DNA of 64,000 bases, taken from contig NW_014577105.1 in assembly GCF_000485595.1 (NCBI RefSeq), positions 654,555 to 718,554 on the forward strand, read 5' to 3'. Below, piece by piece: positions 10,423 through 21,800 of the stretch (position 1 is the first letter of the stretch; every line of letters begins with the position of its first letter). Made by a program: the position numbers and the translations under genes. The stretch is from Priapulus caudatus (lineage: Eukaryota > Priapulida > Priapulimorpha > Priapulimorphida > Priapulidae). A model generated the notes under the pieces. That model ran no database searches and was not told the origin of the DNA. It saw only the letters and a program-made list of their open reading frames with translations.

Positions 10423-12632
10423 TAAAAGAAGAAGGGCACAAAGACTCCCAAAAAGCTTGACACTGGCCTCAACAATGAAAGAAAAGAAATGCTAGAACAG
10501 TTCTTGAATGAAAAATTGTCTGATTGCAAAGAACATTGGGAAGAACTCAGAGAAGTGCTTCAAAATGCAGCCAAAAACGTATTTGGAAAGAAGGAAAAGA
10601 AACAGAATGACTGGTTTGACGAGCAGGATGGAGAAATCAGAGAGCTGCTTCAAAACAAAAAACTGAACAAGAATGCTCTTAGAGAGCATATCAGAAAGCT
10701 AAAGAATGACTGGTTCCAGCGAAAAGCTGAAGAAGCAGAGATTTTTTCACAGAAAAATAGCCATCTAGAGAATTTTATGCCACTCTCAATGCTGTCTACG
10801 GTCCAAGAACTAAAAGCTCCCATCTTGTTAGATCAAAAGATGGCGAGCTCCTGACTTCACCAGATAGCATCAAAGACAGATGGGTAGAGCATTTCAGTGA
10901 TCTTCTGAATCAATCAACTGATGTTGATTTAAGCATCATCATGGATGACATAGAGGAGCATCCAATTATTGCGTCCTTCAATGATCCAATCTCAGAAGAA
11001 GAGCTAGATAAATTTCTCAAGAACACCACATTAGGAAAAAGTCCGGTCACTGATGGAATCCTCCCTGAAGTTCTTGTGCATGGCGGTGCTCGTTTGAGAG
11101 CTTTCCTACTTGTAATATTTCACATCTTCTGGACAACAGAGGAGATTCCCTCTGACTTGATTGATCCTAACATCACCATCCTGTTCAAGAAAGGTGACAG
11201 AAGTCAGTGCGGCAATTATAGAGGTATATCACTTCTAAGCATAGTTGGTAAAGTTGTAGCAGACGTCATCTTGCAGAGACTACATCATCTTGCAGAGAAG
11301 ATATGTACCCACAATCTCAGTCAGGGTACCGCAGGGGCAGAAGTACTATGGATGGAATCTTCACCCTTCGACAAGTAATGGGGAAAACGAGAGAACAGCG
11401 CAGAAGTTTGTATATAGCTTTTGTGGACTTCACTAAAGCGGTTGACATCGTCAATCGTGAGCTACTCTTTATCATCCTGAGTAAGCGGGGCTGCCTTGCA
11501 AAGTTCATAAGAATCATCAAGAAGCTATATACGAACGTGCATGCAAGACTCATTGTAGATGGTGAATTCACACAGGCCTTTGAGTACAACAGTGGTGTCA
11601 AACAGGGTTGTAAGCTAGCACCAACACTCTATGGCATCTATGCAGCTGTTTTACTTTGTCTTGCTTATAAGGAAATCAAGCACACCTGCAGTGTAAAGGT
11701 CAGATTTCGCTATGATGGGGATCTATTTGATCTTCGAAGACTGAAGTCAAAGACCAAAGTTCTTACTGAGTACATCAGGGAGGCTCAATATGCAGACGAT
11801 ATAGCCATATTCAGTGACACTTCAGCGGGACTACAGTTGTTACTCACAGCTTACAACGACCTTGCTAAGAAGATGGGACTACGTATCAACACTGCAAAGA
11901 CAGAGACCATACATGTGCATTGGTACTGAAGCTGAGTTCTTCATAGCTGACACCAAGTTGGCAGACGTCACCCGCTTCAAATACCTTGGCAGCTATGTAA
12001 CAAATGACTGCTCTATGAAAGAGGAACTTGCAGCTCGTATCCAAGCAACATCATGTGCATTTGGTTGACTACGTCAAAGAGTGTTCAACTCACATAACCT
12101 TACAATAAACACTAAAGTCAAAGTCTACAACTAGTGTCTTATGCCACTTCTGATGTACGGCAGTGAAACCTGGACTCTGTACCATCATCAAGTTTGACAA
12201 CTGAGAACAATACAACAACGTTACCTGCACTTAATCATGCATATTAAGTGGGATCATTACATCAGTAACGAGGAGGTCCTGAACAGAGCGGGTGTTGGAG
12301 ACATCGAGTTGAAGCTAGTTAGAAGTCGTCTGCGTTGGTTTGGCCACGTCTGTAGAATGGATAATGACAGACCAGCAAAGGCACTCCTATACAGCGAGCT
12401 AGCTAGCAAATGGATCCCGATCTGTTGGTTGCCCTAAATTTAGATATAAGGATACCTGCAAAGGTGCTCTGAGGTGTGGTAATGTTCTTGATCAGTGGAG
12501 GAATGTTGTAGACAACAGACAGGAGTGGAGAGGTATTGTGCGTACAACTTGTGAATGCTTTAACATAAAGAGAATCAAACAGTATGAAAGAAAAAGTGAA
12601 CGAAGACTAGTACTACATTATTATTATGTGTA
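10423..12632 (+). mobile_element. RTE-type LINE, 3' half
   Basis: Continuation of the LINE started at 6240. It carries the linker, the reverse transcriptase and a C-terminal domain, and ends in a short ATT repeat (about 12618-12628), which fits the simple-repeat 3' tails of RTE elements. I did not find a reliable target-site duplication. Confidence 0.8.
10489..12560 (+). pseudogene. LINE reverse transcriptase (inactivated)
   Basis: A basic linker (10489-10770) is followed by a frameshift to FYATLNAVYGPRTKSSHLVR, then EEELDKFLKNTTLGKSPVTDG, DPNITILFKKGDRSQCGNYR and GISLLSIVGK, SQSGYRRGRST, a YIAFVDFTKAVD motif (normally FxDFxKAFD), SGVKQGCKLAPTLYG, and AQYADDIAIF with the YADD active-site box at 11789-11800. 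Downstream come TRFKYLGSYV, then a LMPLLMYGSETWTL and LRTIQQRYLHLIMHIKW thumb/C-terminal segment, and RLRWFGHVCRMD. Frameshifts near 10770, 11310 and 11930 and stops near 12066, 12132 and 12196 show it is dead, but the catalytic box is retained. Confidence 0.88.
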
Positions 12633-12912
12633 ATGCCCGTTTCGCGCTCTCCCTAGGCGTATATATGTATGCTACAGGCAAGGCTCGGGGCCACAAAAAT
12701 TTCAAAAAGTTAAAATTTGGTGGCCCGATCGTGCCACTAAAATTTGTAAGCGACCAATGCATGGAGCACTGCACGGTACTACCTATGGTACTACTGCGCG
12801 GGCAGACGTGTGAGCATAGATATATACAACACACATGTATCTATCTATGGTGTGAGCGAGCACGTCAACCAGGGAGTCTATATATAGCCTATGCTCGCCT
12901 GAGTGCCCGCGC

Positions 12913-13127
12913 GCGAAATTTTTTTTCCCACGAGAGTTCCGGACCCCAGCCAATCGGCGCACTCCATTTCACTCGACTTCCTCGAAGCAACAATGTAAAA
13001 TTTATACACCCTAACCCTAACCCTAACACTAACTATAATCCAACCAGGTCCGTCTTATATAGACACCATATATTACAAAACACTATCTGTGGTGGGTCCG
13101 GAACTCTCGTGGGGAAAAAAATTTCGC
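12913..13127. mobile_element. MITE with telomeric repeat, nested in the hAT-like element
   Basis: About 34-bp inverted repeats (12913-12946 and 13094-13127) share GCGAAATTTTTTT and CCCACGAGAGTTCCGGACC. The interior contains CCCTAACCCTAACCCTAAC at 13009-13027. No coding capacity. Confidence 0.75.
13009..13027. repeat. Interstitial telomeric repeat (CCCTAA)3
   Basis: Three CCCTAA units (the last one followed by an ACTAAC variant) lie between the arms of the surrounding MITE. Confidence 0.95.
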
Positions 13128-14085
13128 TGCCCGCGCGAGAGACTATTTTACTGTGCTGGCGCGCTCGGTCGAGCGCACTGGTTCTTGAACACGTGAAATC
13201 AGTCTAGAGTCGATCTAATATCACAACGAGGCAGCCAAAATGGCAGCGCCTGTAGCAGACGATTTGTTTGAAATTATCCCCAATAAAAGGGCAAAAGCTG
13301 ATGTATGGCAATTACAAATGCAAATTACATAATAATACAATATATGATGATAAACCATCAAATTGTTACTATATCATGCATGGTATACACTTCCCAATAC
13401 GTATTGGAAAATATTGCAATACGGTTTTGTCGCATTGCAATATATTGCAATACGATTTTTGGTCGCAATACTCACCCCTACTAATCTCATTCAAAAGAGA
13501 GCGAGCAATTTGCAGAGCGAGCGTGATCAAATGAACACAAATCAGCAGACACCGCACCGGTCGCAATTTGCACTACGCTACTGCACTGTATGTAATGTAT
13601 ATTGCTAGCTAGCTGCGCTGGAGCTCTAGCTCTAGCTGCATGCATGCAGGCTGTACAAAATAATGCATATATCCATGTGCGCACGTGCACTGTTTCGGAT
13701 CTGAAGCGAAACTGCCAGTGTTTGAAAGTCGTGTATGCGACGTGCAGTCACATATTTTGGAACAGTCCATTTTCATAAGGGGGTAATTTTTGCACATGAA
13801 CAAAAAAATTCCCCTTTTTATCGATTCAAATCTCAAATGATGAATTTTGAGGAAAACATTTTATTTTTTTTATTTTATGCCTTGTGAAAGAGCGATTTAA
13901 AGGTAATTTTAGGCTTTTAAACAATTTAATGATATTAGCTTACGCGCGATACTTTTTGCGATACAAGCGTTTTTTTTTCGGGCCACCAGATTTCATTTTC
14001 GGGCCACCAAAAATTGAAAATCGATGATTTTGGTGGCCTGATCGGGCCACTGAAAAAAAAAGTTAGTGTGGAGCCTTGCTACAGG

Positions 14086-15488
14086 TTTGCTGTGCAACTA
14101 AAGCCTTGATATAATCGCTGTATGGGAATATGTGCCTCTGCATAGTTTTTCAATGTCAAATACAAAGTTCTGTTTTACTCAAAGTGCGAACAACGTACTC
14201 TTCTCTTGGTAGTTACTAACCCATGGTTTGAAGTATCCAATATAAAAGTGTTCGCTGTCTTTTATGATTTATATGTGTGAGTGTAAGGGTTTGTTTTAGC
14301 TTTGTGAAACCACTGCCATCGTGGTACCATGATGGGGGATTTATAAAACCTTACAAACTTACTAGAACTCGTACTGGCAGAGCATATATTATATATGGAA
14401 GATGGTTGGCCGCTTATAATATTAGGATCAATACATGAGGGTATAAAATTGTCAATACTGGATGAACACGCAGAATTTTCGTTAGAAATTATTTATTTAT
14501 GAACGTGTTTCTAGGGAATAAAAACAGTCACTATAGCAGTGACTAGGCAGTAATGGCCGTGAAATGCTAGTAGCCGTAACAAGCTCGTATCACGTAATTT
14601 CAGTGCAGGGCCACAACTGGTGTATTTGGGCGTGTAATTGTTGGTGAAGCTTGGCCGATGTCTGTCCGTCAGCACTTGATCTGCATGGCTGTGCATTGCA
14701 TGTCTAATATATGTGAATTTGAAGCCCTGCTGTTAACCATGAAGCCATTAGATTGCTCGTCTGCAGTGACCCGACCCAGCTGCGATGAATCGTTAGCCAA
14801 GGGTCCTCGTGGGTGCAGGTCAAATCAAGTTAATGCACATTTAAAAACAGTGAATAAAATTGTCACGAAATTCTGTTAGGGTGCTGAATGTGTGGTCGAA
14901 TCACTGCAGCTGAACGAGAAATATTTCAAGGATGGATGGTTCAGGGCTGAGTTGTGTTTGAGCGCTGATAAGTGTTGGCGAGGAAACAAAATCGTCGTTA
15001 AAACTAAGCTGCCAAGCAAATCCCCAACAACATCGATTTTAGACTTCATTGAAACACTCGGCAGTTTCTATGCCAAGTTTGCTATCTGGCACTGTGGACG
15101 TAGAAAGTAGACGTGCTACAGTCTATGCTACATCTAATCCTCGATGGCACTATAGCATCATGCCAGTATATGCACGTGAACTTGTGGCTTTTTCCGTTAG
15201 GGTGCAAAAACGGGGGGAGTGCACGGCGTCGTCTGCCTCGATGCTTGCTTGTTTTCTGCTGTTCGCATCTGCGCGCTCTTGTGCTACTTGCTTAAATGTG
15301 TACTTACTGAGCTGCGATTTTCTAGATTTCCCACGAAGGCAGGCAGATGCCGCATGGCATTTTTCTGCAGTAGCCGACGAAGCAAACCTTGGAAATTACA
15401 GCAGCCACACTTTGTTGTCACAAGGCGTGGTTGTAGTATTTAATGTAACAGGCAACGGTCGAGTCTCGAAGGCCAGAGCCTAAGAGAA
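14086..15488. other. No recognisable gene
   Basis: Non-coding sequence upstream of pyruvate kinase. ORFs at 14658-14879 and 15049-15483 have no recognisable domain and overlap one another in different frames. Confidence 0.5.
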
Positions 15489-15774
15489 AAATAATGGTAA
15501 ATAAACGAAATGTATTTACTACCAAAGTACTCTCTTTCAGCTATTATTGCTGATAATTTCCTGTAATTTGTAAACGCTCTTCAAATGCTCCTCTGCAACA
15601 CACAAGTACATCGCACGCACGCCGTTGTGCACAAACAGCAAGAATAAAGATAAAGAGTAAAGCATAAAGGATAAACTCTTATAGGATAAGGAAATTATCG
15701 GAAATAATAGGCGGAAGAGAGTAGAGAAACATTTTGTGTAAAAATATACATTTCGTGTTTATTTACCATAATTT
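15489..15774. mobile_element. Short foldback element related to the 37.6-kb MULE-like element
   Basis: Imperfect inverted arms of roughly 80-90 bp begin with ATGGTAAATAAAC and run through GAAATGTA and a CTATTATTNC-GATAATTTCC block (right arm read inverted). The same core (TTTACTACCAAA, CTCTC, GCCTATTATTGCCGAC) forms the outer part of the arms of the larger element at 37566-38678, so they are relatives. Confidence 0.65.
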
Positions 15775-17139
15775 TTTATATATTGAGAAGTTCCAATGTG
15801 CCTGTGGTAGCAGTGGTTGGATATCTGGATGATTCTTTAGGTATGTGTGAAGTAATGCTGTTTAATTGTCCATGTGCATTCCCCTGCATTGATAATGTTT
15901 ATGAGCGTGCAAAGTAATTCTGTTCGACGTAATGAATCGACATCTGTTGTCGTCTTGGTTGATTAAATTGAGATGTAAACTTTCTAGTAATGTCTGAAAT
16001 TTCCATAAACTAAGCATTCAGCCAAAACTCATAGTAATCTGGAACGATAAAACGAGATATTATTTATTAGTTTTTGTGGGCGATTCTTCATTTAGAGCCA
16101 CTTTAATTGGCATTGCTTTATAATTGTGTTACATTGCTGAACAGTTTGCGAACATACACGTGAGTGAGGAATGGTCTCATATCAAGACCATGACAAGAGT
16201 CCATAATAGAAAATGGATTTTCCTATTATGGACTCTTGCCTCATATGTATAACACCCACGTGTTTACATTGCTGCTTACTCTGCCACCTTACCCACGACA
16301 GTAACCAAATTGCACTTATTTGTTTGTTTAGTATCTTATACTACACATAGAATTTAGAAGCGAATATTTAATTCAAGGTTTCTTCTTTCATTACACTAGA
16401 ATGTCTGTGCTGTGAGAGAAGCGTGCTTGAAACCAAAAACATGTATTATTGAGATCTAAAAACTTGGACTGTAATCAAGAAAGGAACGAGAATGAACCTG
16501 GGAAGGATTATGCCAGTCTGGACTCACGTTGCTCTGCTACTATTTTGGGCTGTGATCAGCTGACACTGCTGCATGCTTGCCTATAGGTGTTGATAATCGT
16601 TGTTTGTGGTCCATACCTGTTTCCAAATTCATTAGGCAGATTACCAGTGTTACACTTTTTCTTACACAAGGTAAAGTTGAATGGCACATGCAGGGAAGGT
16701 CGTGTCTTTCTATTACAATAGTAGAAGTAAAATAAGTACAGAAATATAAAAAGAAAACTATATTCGAGTCACTAGACTAAGGGTAGAAATGTCAGAGGTG
16801 TTGAAGTAGGAAAATGTCGATGGTACTGTAGTGTAAGAGTCAAGCAGCGATAGATATGTGTAATACATGTGTAGAAAGAAAGGGGAGAAAATTAAAGTCA
16901 CTGGGAGTAGGAGACAGATTTGGAGTAGGAGTAGGAGACAAATGAGAGATCTGAGGATGATAATGGCAATGTGACAGATAGGGACAAAAAGAAGCAGCAG
17001 ATAGGTGAGGTTGAGAAGAAGGAGACAACGTGGATGACGACAAGGAGATGGTTAAGGTGCAAGTTGAGGAGTAGGTAAAGTGACAAGTTGGAAAGGTGAC
17101 GACGTACAGGTTTGCATATATTTATCATCAGATCGCTCG
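15775..17139. other. Non-coding upstream region of pyruvate kinase
   Basis: No recognisable gene. It holds a hairpin at 16194-16238 and, just upstream of the first coding exon, a purine-rich tract of GGAG/AGGAGA units (16870-17080). A promoter or 5' non-coding exon may lie here, but I cannot point to one. Confidence 0.45.
16194..16238. repeat. 45-nt hairpin-forming palindrome
   Basis: The arms CAAGAGTCCATAATAG and CTATTATGGACTCTTG flank a short AAAATGGATTTTC centre that also folds on itself, making an almost perfect palindrome. Confidence 0.85.
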
Positions 17140-17335
17140 ATGCTTGCTCTGTTTCAGCGGCGGATCGCCAGCTTCCCCAGCGGCTCGCGGCTGGTGCTGG
17201 AGGCTGAAGACTACTTGCTCCAGGAGCAGCAGCAGCAAGCTGCCGACCAGGTGACCCACCTTGAGCACATTGCTGCTCTCGATATCGACTCGCCACCGCA
17301 TCTTATGCGAAAGTCTGGCCTGATATGTACAATCG
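17140..17335 (+). CDS. PKM: Pyruvate kinase exon 1 (aa 1-66)
   Basis: Encodes a Gln-rich N-terminal arm and then [15 protein letters not shown] and KSGLICTIG, the start of the first TIM-barrel strand. It ends in phase 1 before GTAAGT. If the acceptor TTTCAG at 17152-17157 is real, coding starts at 17158 and an upstream exon supplies the Met. Confidence 0.88.
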
Positions 17336-18831
17336 GTAAGTTTGTAGTCGATAGCGCCACATCTGTTCAGTTGAACCTTGTAATAACACCTTCCCTGTGT
17401 AGCTGATTCGTGTTATAACTTATAGCGTCACTTCTGTACAGTTGAATTCTGTTAATTGTAACTGTAAGTACTGTGAATGATGTTCTAACCTGTTATACAG
17501 ACGTCCCAAGTGTCCCTGTCTCACCGGGATCGTCCTGGTGCGACATGCTGGTCCCGGTGTCCCGTTAAGAGTCCAGAAAGTCATTTTTCAGCCATATTTT
17601 AAAATTTAGATCAGTAAATTACTAAATTTGCCATAGTTGTTGATGTACTTTGATTGCAGCGAACAATAAAAGGCCACAAATGTATACTTATGTTTATTTT
17701 ACATACATGTATGCTTTATAAAAAATGGTGGTGCGCCGCGACAAACACATGTTGCAGCCCGCCACAACTTTTTTCCTGTTTTTGCGCACCGCAAAAAAAC
17801 GGCGATGGACCATTATCACAAGTGATCCTTTAATGTACTTAATTACCTGTGCGTGCGTAATGTGATACTTGCTGCAAACTACTACAGAGAATATTGTTAT
17901 TATTGTATTATTACTTAAATGTAAGATAGTATGTCAATTTCTTGTGTTGCGATCACAATAACTGAGCGCGTCTCGCGGTTCCTCACGAGATCAAAATTCG
18001 AAATTTAGATTGTCTCTCAACCCTATCGGGGCACGAATGATTTGGAAACAGTCCGTTGCTAAATATTGGCGCCACTATGGCTTCAAATTTTGGATTAACA
18101 CCTCTACACAATAGCGGTAAATTGTGCAAATTCAGCTCGTGCAAGATTACGATTTACAGCAATACGCTAACAAATATATGTAAACGAATATCAGTACCAC
18201 GAAGGTGAGTGATTAGTGGTCATAATAAGCTGAGGAACGTATACACTTGCTTCTATATCAATTGGTGGCAAATTTTGATGAGAAAAATCGGTTAAAAATG
18301 CGGGAATCAGGTGTGTAACTCTTGTGTTATTATCTACTCTTGGCTTTAACCATGCTGTGACAGGCACCACTTCTATTGTAGCTGTAACTTGTTAACACTT
18401 AAATTACTTCTAAATAGTTGAACTGCGTGATAGCCACCTCTGGTACTAGTGCAGTATGCTTATATATCCGTAATCGCAGTGCTTGGCAGATTGGTTCGGC
18501 CCATGCGCACACACTCCTTGTCGTCTTGGTGATTGTTCCTACTCATTCAGTGTTTCAACTGATACATGGTCATCTAGAACAACGTACTGAAATTACGTTC
18601 AAACCACATTAGGCTCATTAGAGTGAAGATCAGTTTGCAATCATTTAAATTTGGTGTTAGGTTTCTCTGACAGTGACATTCGTCCTTACGCACGGGTACG
18701 CGGGTGTGCGTTGTGTCTGTATGCGACACTGCGCAGAACCATGTATGCTAACTAGTCTAACTAGTGTCGATGAGCTGTTCACTTCCGTAGTACAGCCGCA
18801 GCAATACGCACGTATGTCAGCAGTGCGTGGG

Positions 18832-18863
<32 letters not shown>

Positions 18864-21800
18864 TGTGACAGAGTGTCTTCTACTACTACAGCATCTCACG
18901 AGCTGATAATAACGGCAGTGCATTTAACACTGCATACATCCTAACGAACACGAACACGACCTAATTCATCACGGGCTGATGCGTGCATGTGCTTTTGATT
19001 TTTATGGATTGCTGCCGATGTTTTCTTCTGCTTAGAATCTTAGAAACACAGAACTGTGTTTTTGTCCGCCCTGGCAGGGCTTCGGCCTGCGCCTATATAT
19101 ATCTAGTACAAGGCTGAGTGATAGGTTATTGTCTGCAGACACAGACAACCAGGGGCGGCACGCGCAGGCACGCAAGTGTATGTCTAAGATCTACAGCCAA
19201 TATTGATTTTTCACATTTTACAAAATACTGTCTGGCATCCCCTATACTGGTATTCAGTGCTATTCACATATATATATATATAGATCTATATACAGTTAGT
19301 AGCTTCATTTAGTCGTTCCAGTATTCCTTAATTAAAATAAAGGCATCTTTTGTTAATTAGTGTAGGGATGTTCATTCCTGGCAACAGGCAAGCAGTGATG
19401 GTCCAAGGTGCCGAATATAAAATATATCTATGCGTTTATTGTATATATATATATATATATGTTACGACATACATACAGTAACAATACAGAAGTGCAACCT
19501 GCGGTGGGTGCTGAGAGTGTACTATCTCCCTTCTCCGCCCTCTACCTTCCTCCTTCTTGTACCTTTCTCGCATCCTGTCTCTCGTGATTGTACCCCTTAT
19601 AAATGTATATATATATGGAAACTTCCCTCTTCGACCTCTGCGTGGTCACATCTGGCACTTGCCCAATCGCAGGCCCTATATACTCAACTAGCTGCTTATG
19701 AATATTAGGCAATGTAGTGAAAGGTGATCATCAGACACATGCAGTGTATATGGTTGGGTCCATTCAGGCTCACGCAGTAAAAGGGAAGTAAAACTTGCTG
19801 GCAGTGGGAAGAAAATCAATATATAGGATTTTTCGTTTTGTGTACGTTTTACTTAATGCTTTGTGTGTGTGTTTTGCCAGTGGGTTTGAATTTGTGTGTC
19901 GGTCAGGTCTTTTTTTTAAAGTAACGTCTAACTAAGCCGGCTGGTTGGGACGAGACCTAAGGCCATTCAGTCTTCTAGATTTTGCACAAAAGTTTTGTTA
20001 GAGGCAGAAGTGTTGCTCGTTACTGTCTCTATTATCTGATCATCCGATATCAGCCGCAGGGACATAATTATCAAATCTCGGCTTTTCGTCAACAATGAGC
20101 AATCTAGCAGCTTCGTAAATCTAGTGGCATTTATGAGAAAGTTTATTCAATTTTGTCCAGTAGGAAATTTTCCTCTTCTATGTTTTTAATTATTCAAGGC
20201 TTTGGTGCATCGGCTTTCACTGTCACTGTTATTCCTAAACGCGGATTGGGCTGGATTGGCCTAACCAGTCACCTTCGCACCCACAAAACCTGACGTCAAA
20301 CCCCAGGATGACTAGATGGTCTTCGTCGTTCCGACGGACGAATATATATATATATTCCTAAACGCATACATGGTAACTACTCCCAGGCTCTATACTATCT
20401 AACATGACCTGCTGCAGTTATTTCCCTGTAAAGGTCACCCATGCACCAAAAATACATTCCCCTTATAAAAATTGCTCTCTACACAATATTCAATGCATTG
20501 TGGTTGAATGTTGAGGTAGGTATGTGCGTGAAGGAGAGAAGCGCGTAGCGGCTGGTCATGTTTCCAAAATAGTTGCCCTGGTCCGTACATGGTTGTACGT
20601 GTGCCCGAGCACTTGCGGTTCAGCAACAGATGTTTCTTACTATAGCTGCCCGGCTGACTAACTGTACACGAACATTTTCTCATCATACCGGTGGCTGCGT
20701 ACACTTGCTGGAGGATGATAATAGATCTGTCTTGAAACAGAATGCCTATCTGTGCATTAGAAAGGTCACCCCCATATGTAGCGTGGGGAGCACATACAGA
20801 TTTATATGTAGGGTATATAGATTGACATCCTCTTTAGATTCTCGTCATGAACATGATGGGGTAATAATTATTATATATCCATTAAGTTATATATTTTATG
20901 TAAATTAGTTAGGTCTGACATGAAAATCTGATGATGTAATCTGATCTGAGGAGAATTTACTTAGGTGTAAGCACTTCTTATGAAATGGTCAATGATCAAT
21001 ACAGATTAGCATCCCCTTAAAGCAACTGTAAGATGCATGGCCAGTCTGCATCTAGCTGGGGGAGGAAGGCAGGCAAAATAATGTGCCCGTACTCTAAAAA
21101 TGTGTGCCGTACAAGAGTGTTTCCAGCAGCGTACATCTGAGGGTCTGAAAGGCTGAAAGGCTACTGTAGCACAAGCAAACAACGTGTACATGCGTGACTA
21201 CATTTATTTACCAATGCTTATCTTGTTCTCTAAGAGCGAACGAGCATTTCTGGATTTATCAGCACATTAAGGGTAAAATGCATTCTTACTGTACATGTAC
21301 CAGGGGCCCATTGTCAGAAACAAAATTAGTCTTAACATTAGTCATAACATTAACTTCCACTCGTAAACCGTTGACAGAATCATCGAAAAGTTACGAGAAT
21401 GAAAAATCCTCGCAAATATCCTCTTAACATTACGAGAGCCCAGATCCTCTCGTAACTTTAATATTAAGATGAAAATAACACATTTAGATTAATAATTACA
21501 ATTATAATGATATTATATTTTATATTAATGAGTAATAAGCCTATGTTTTTTTCTTGAAAAACACGTCAAAAACATTAATTATCTACCGATCGTAAAACAA
21601 AACAAAACATTTACAAATGGTGTATCATGTATGGCATTTGTTCTCTTGTTTTAAATACTTTGCAGGGTGAAAAAGTGATAATTGGAGGCACTGGCCCAGC
21701 AGGACCAGTGCCTCTGAGGAAGCACTGGTCCTGGTCAGTAGGCACTGGTCCAGGATTTCTGTCGTAGCAAAGGGAATGACTCGGATGTGAGGACGTTTTT

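Larger units (their letters stand above)
12679..14078. mobile_element. hAT-like nonautonomous element, 1.4 kb
   Basis: The ends are CAAGGCTC and GAGCCTTG, directly flanked by identical 7-bp repeats CTACAGG at 12672-12678 and 14079-14085. Both ends carry GTGGCCCGATC(G/A)GGCCAC-like subterminal motifs (12719-12740, 13980-14052). No transposase is visible. A hAT transposon would give 8 bp, so the superfamily call is tentative; the matched ends and direct repeat are seen directly. A smaller inverted-repeat element is nested at 12913-13127. Confidence 0.65.

Noticed and set aside
12238-12400. Separate small gene downstream of the RT
   Set aside because: The IKWDHYISNEEVLNRAG and RLRWFGHVCRMD segments are the C-terminal part of the LINE polyprotein.
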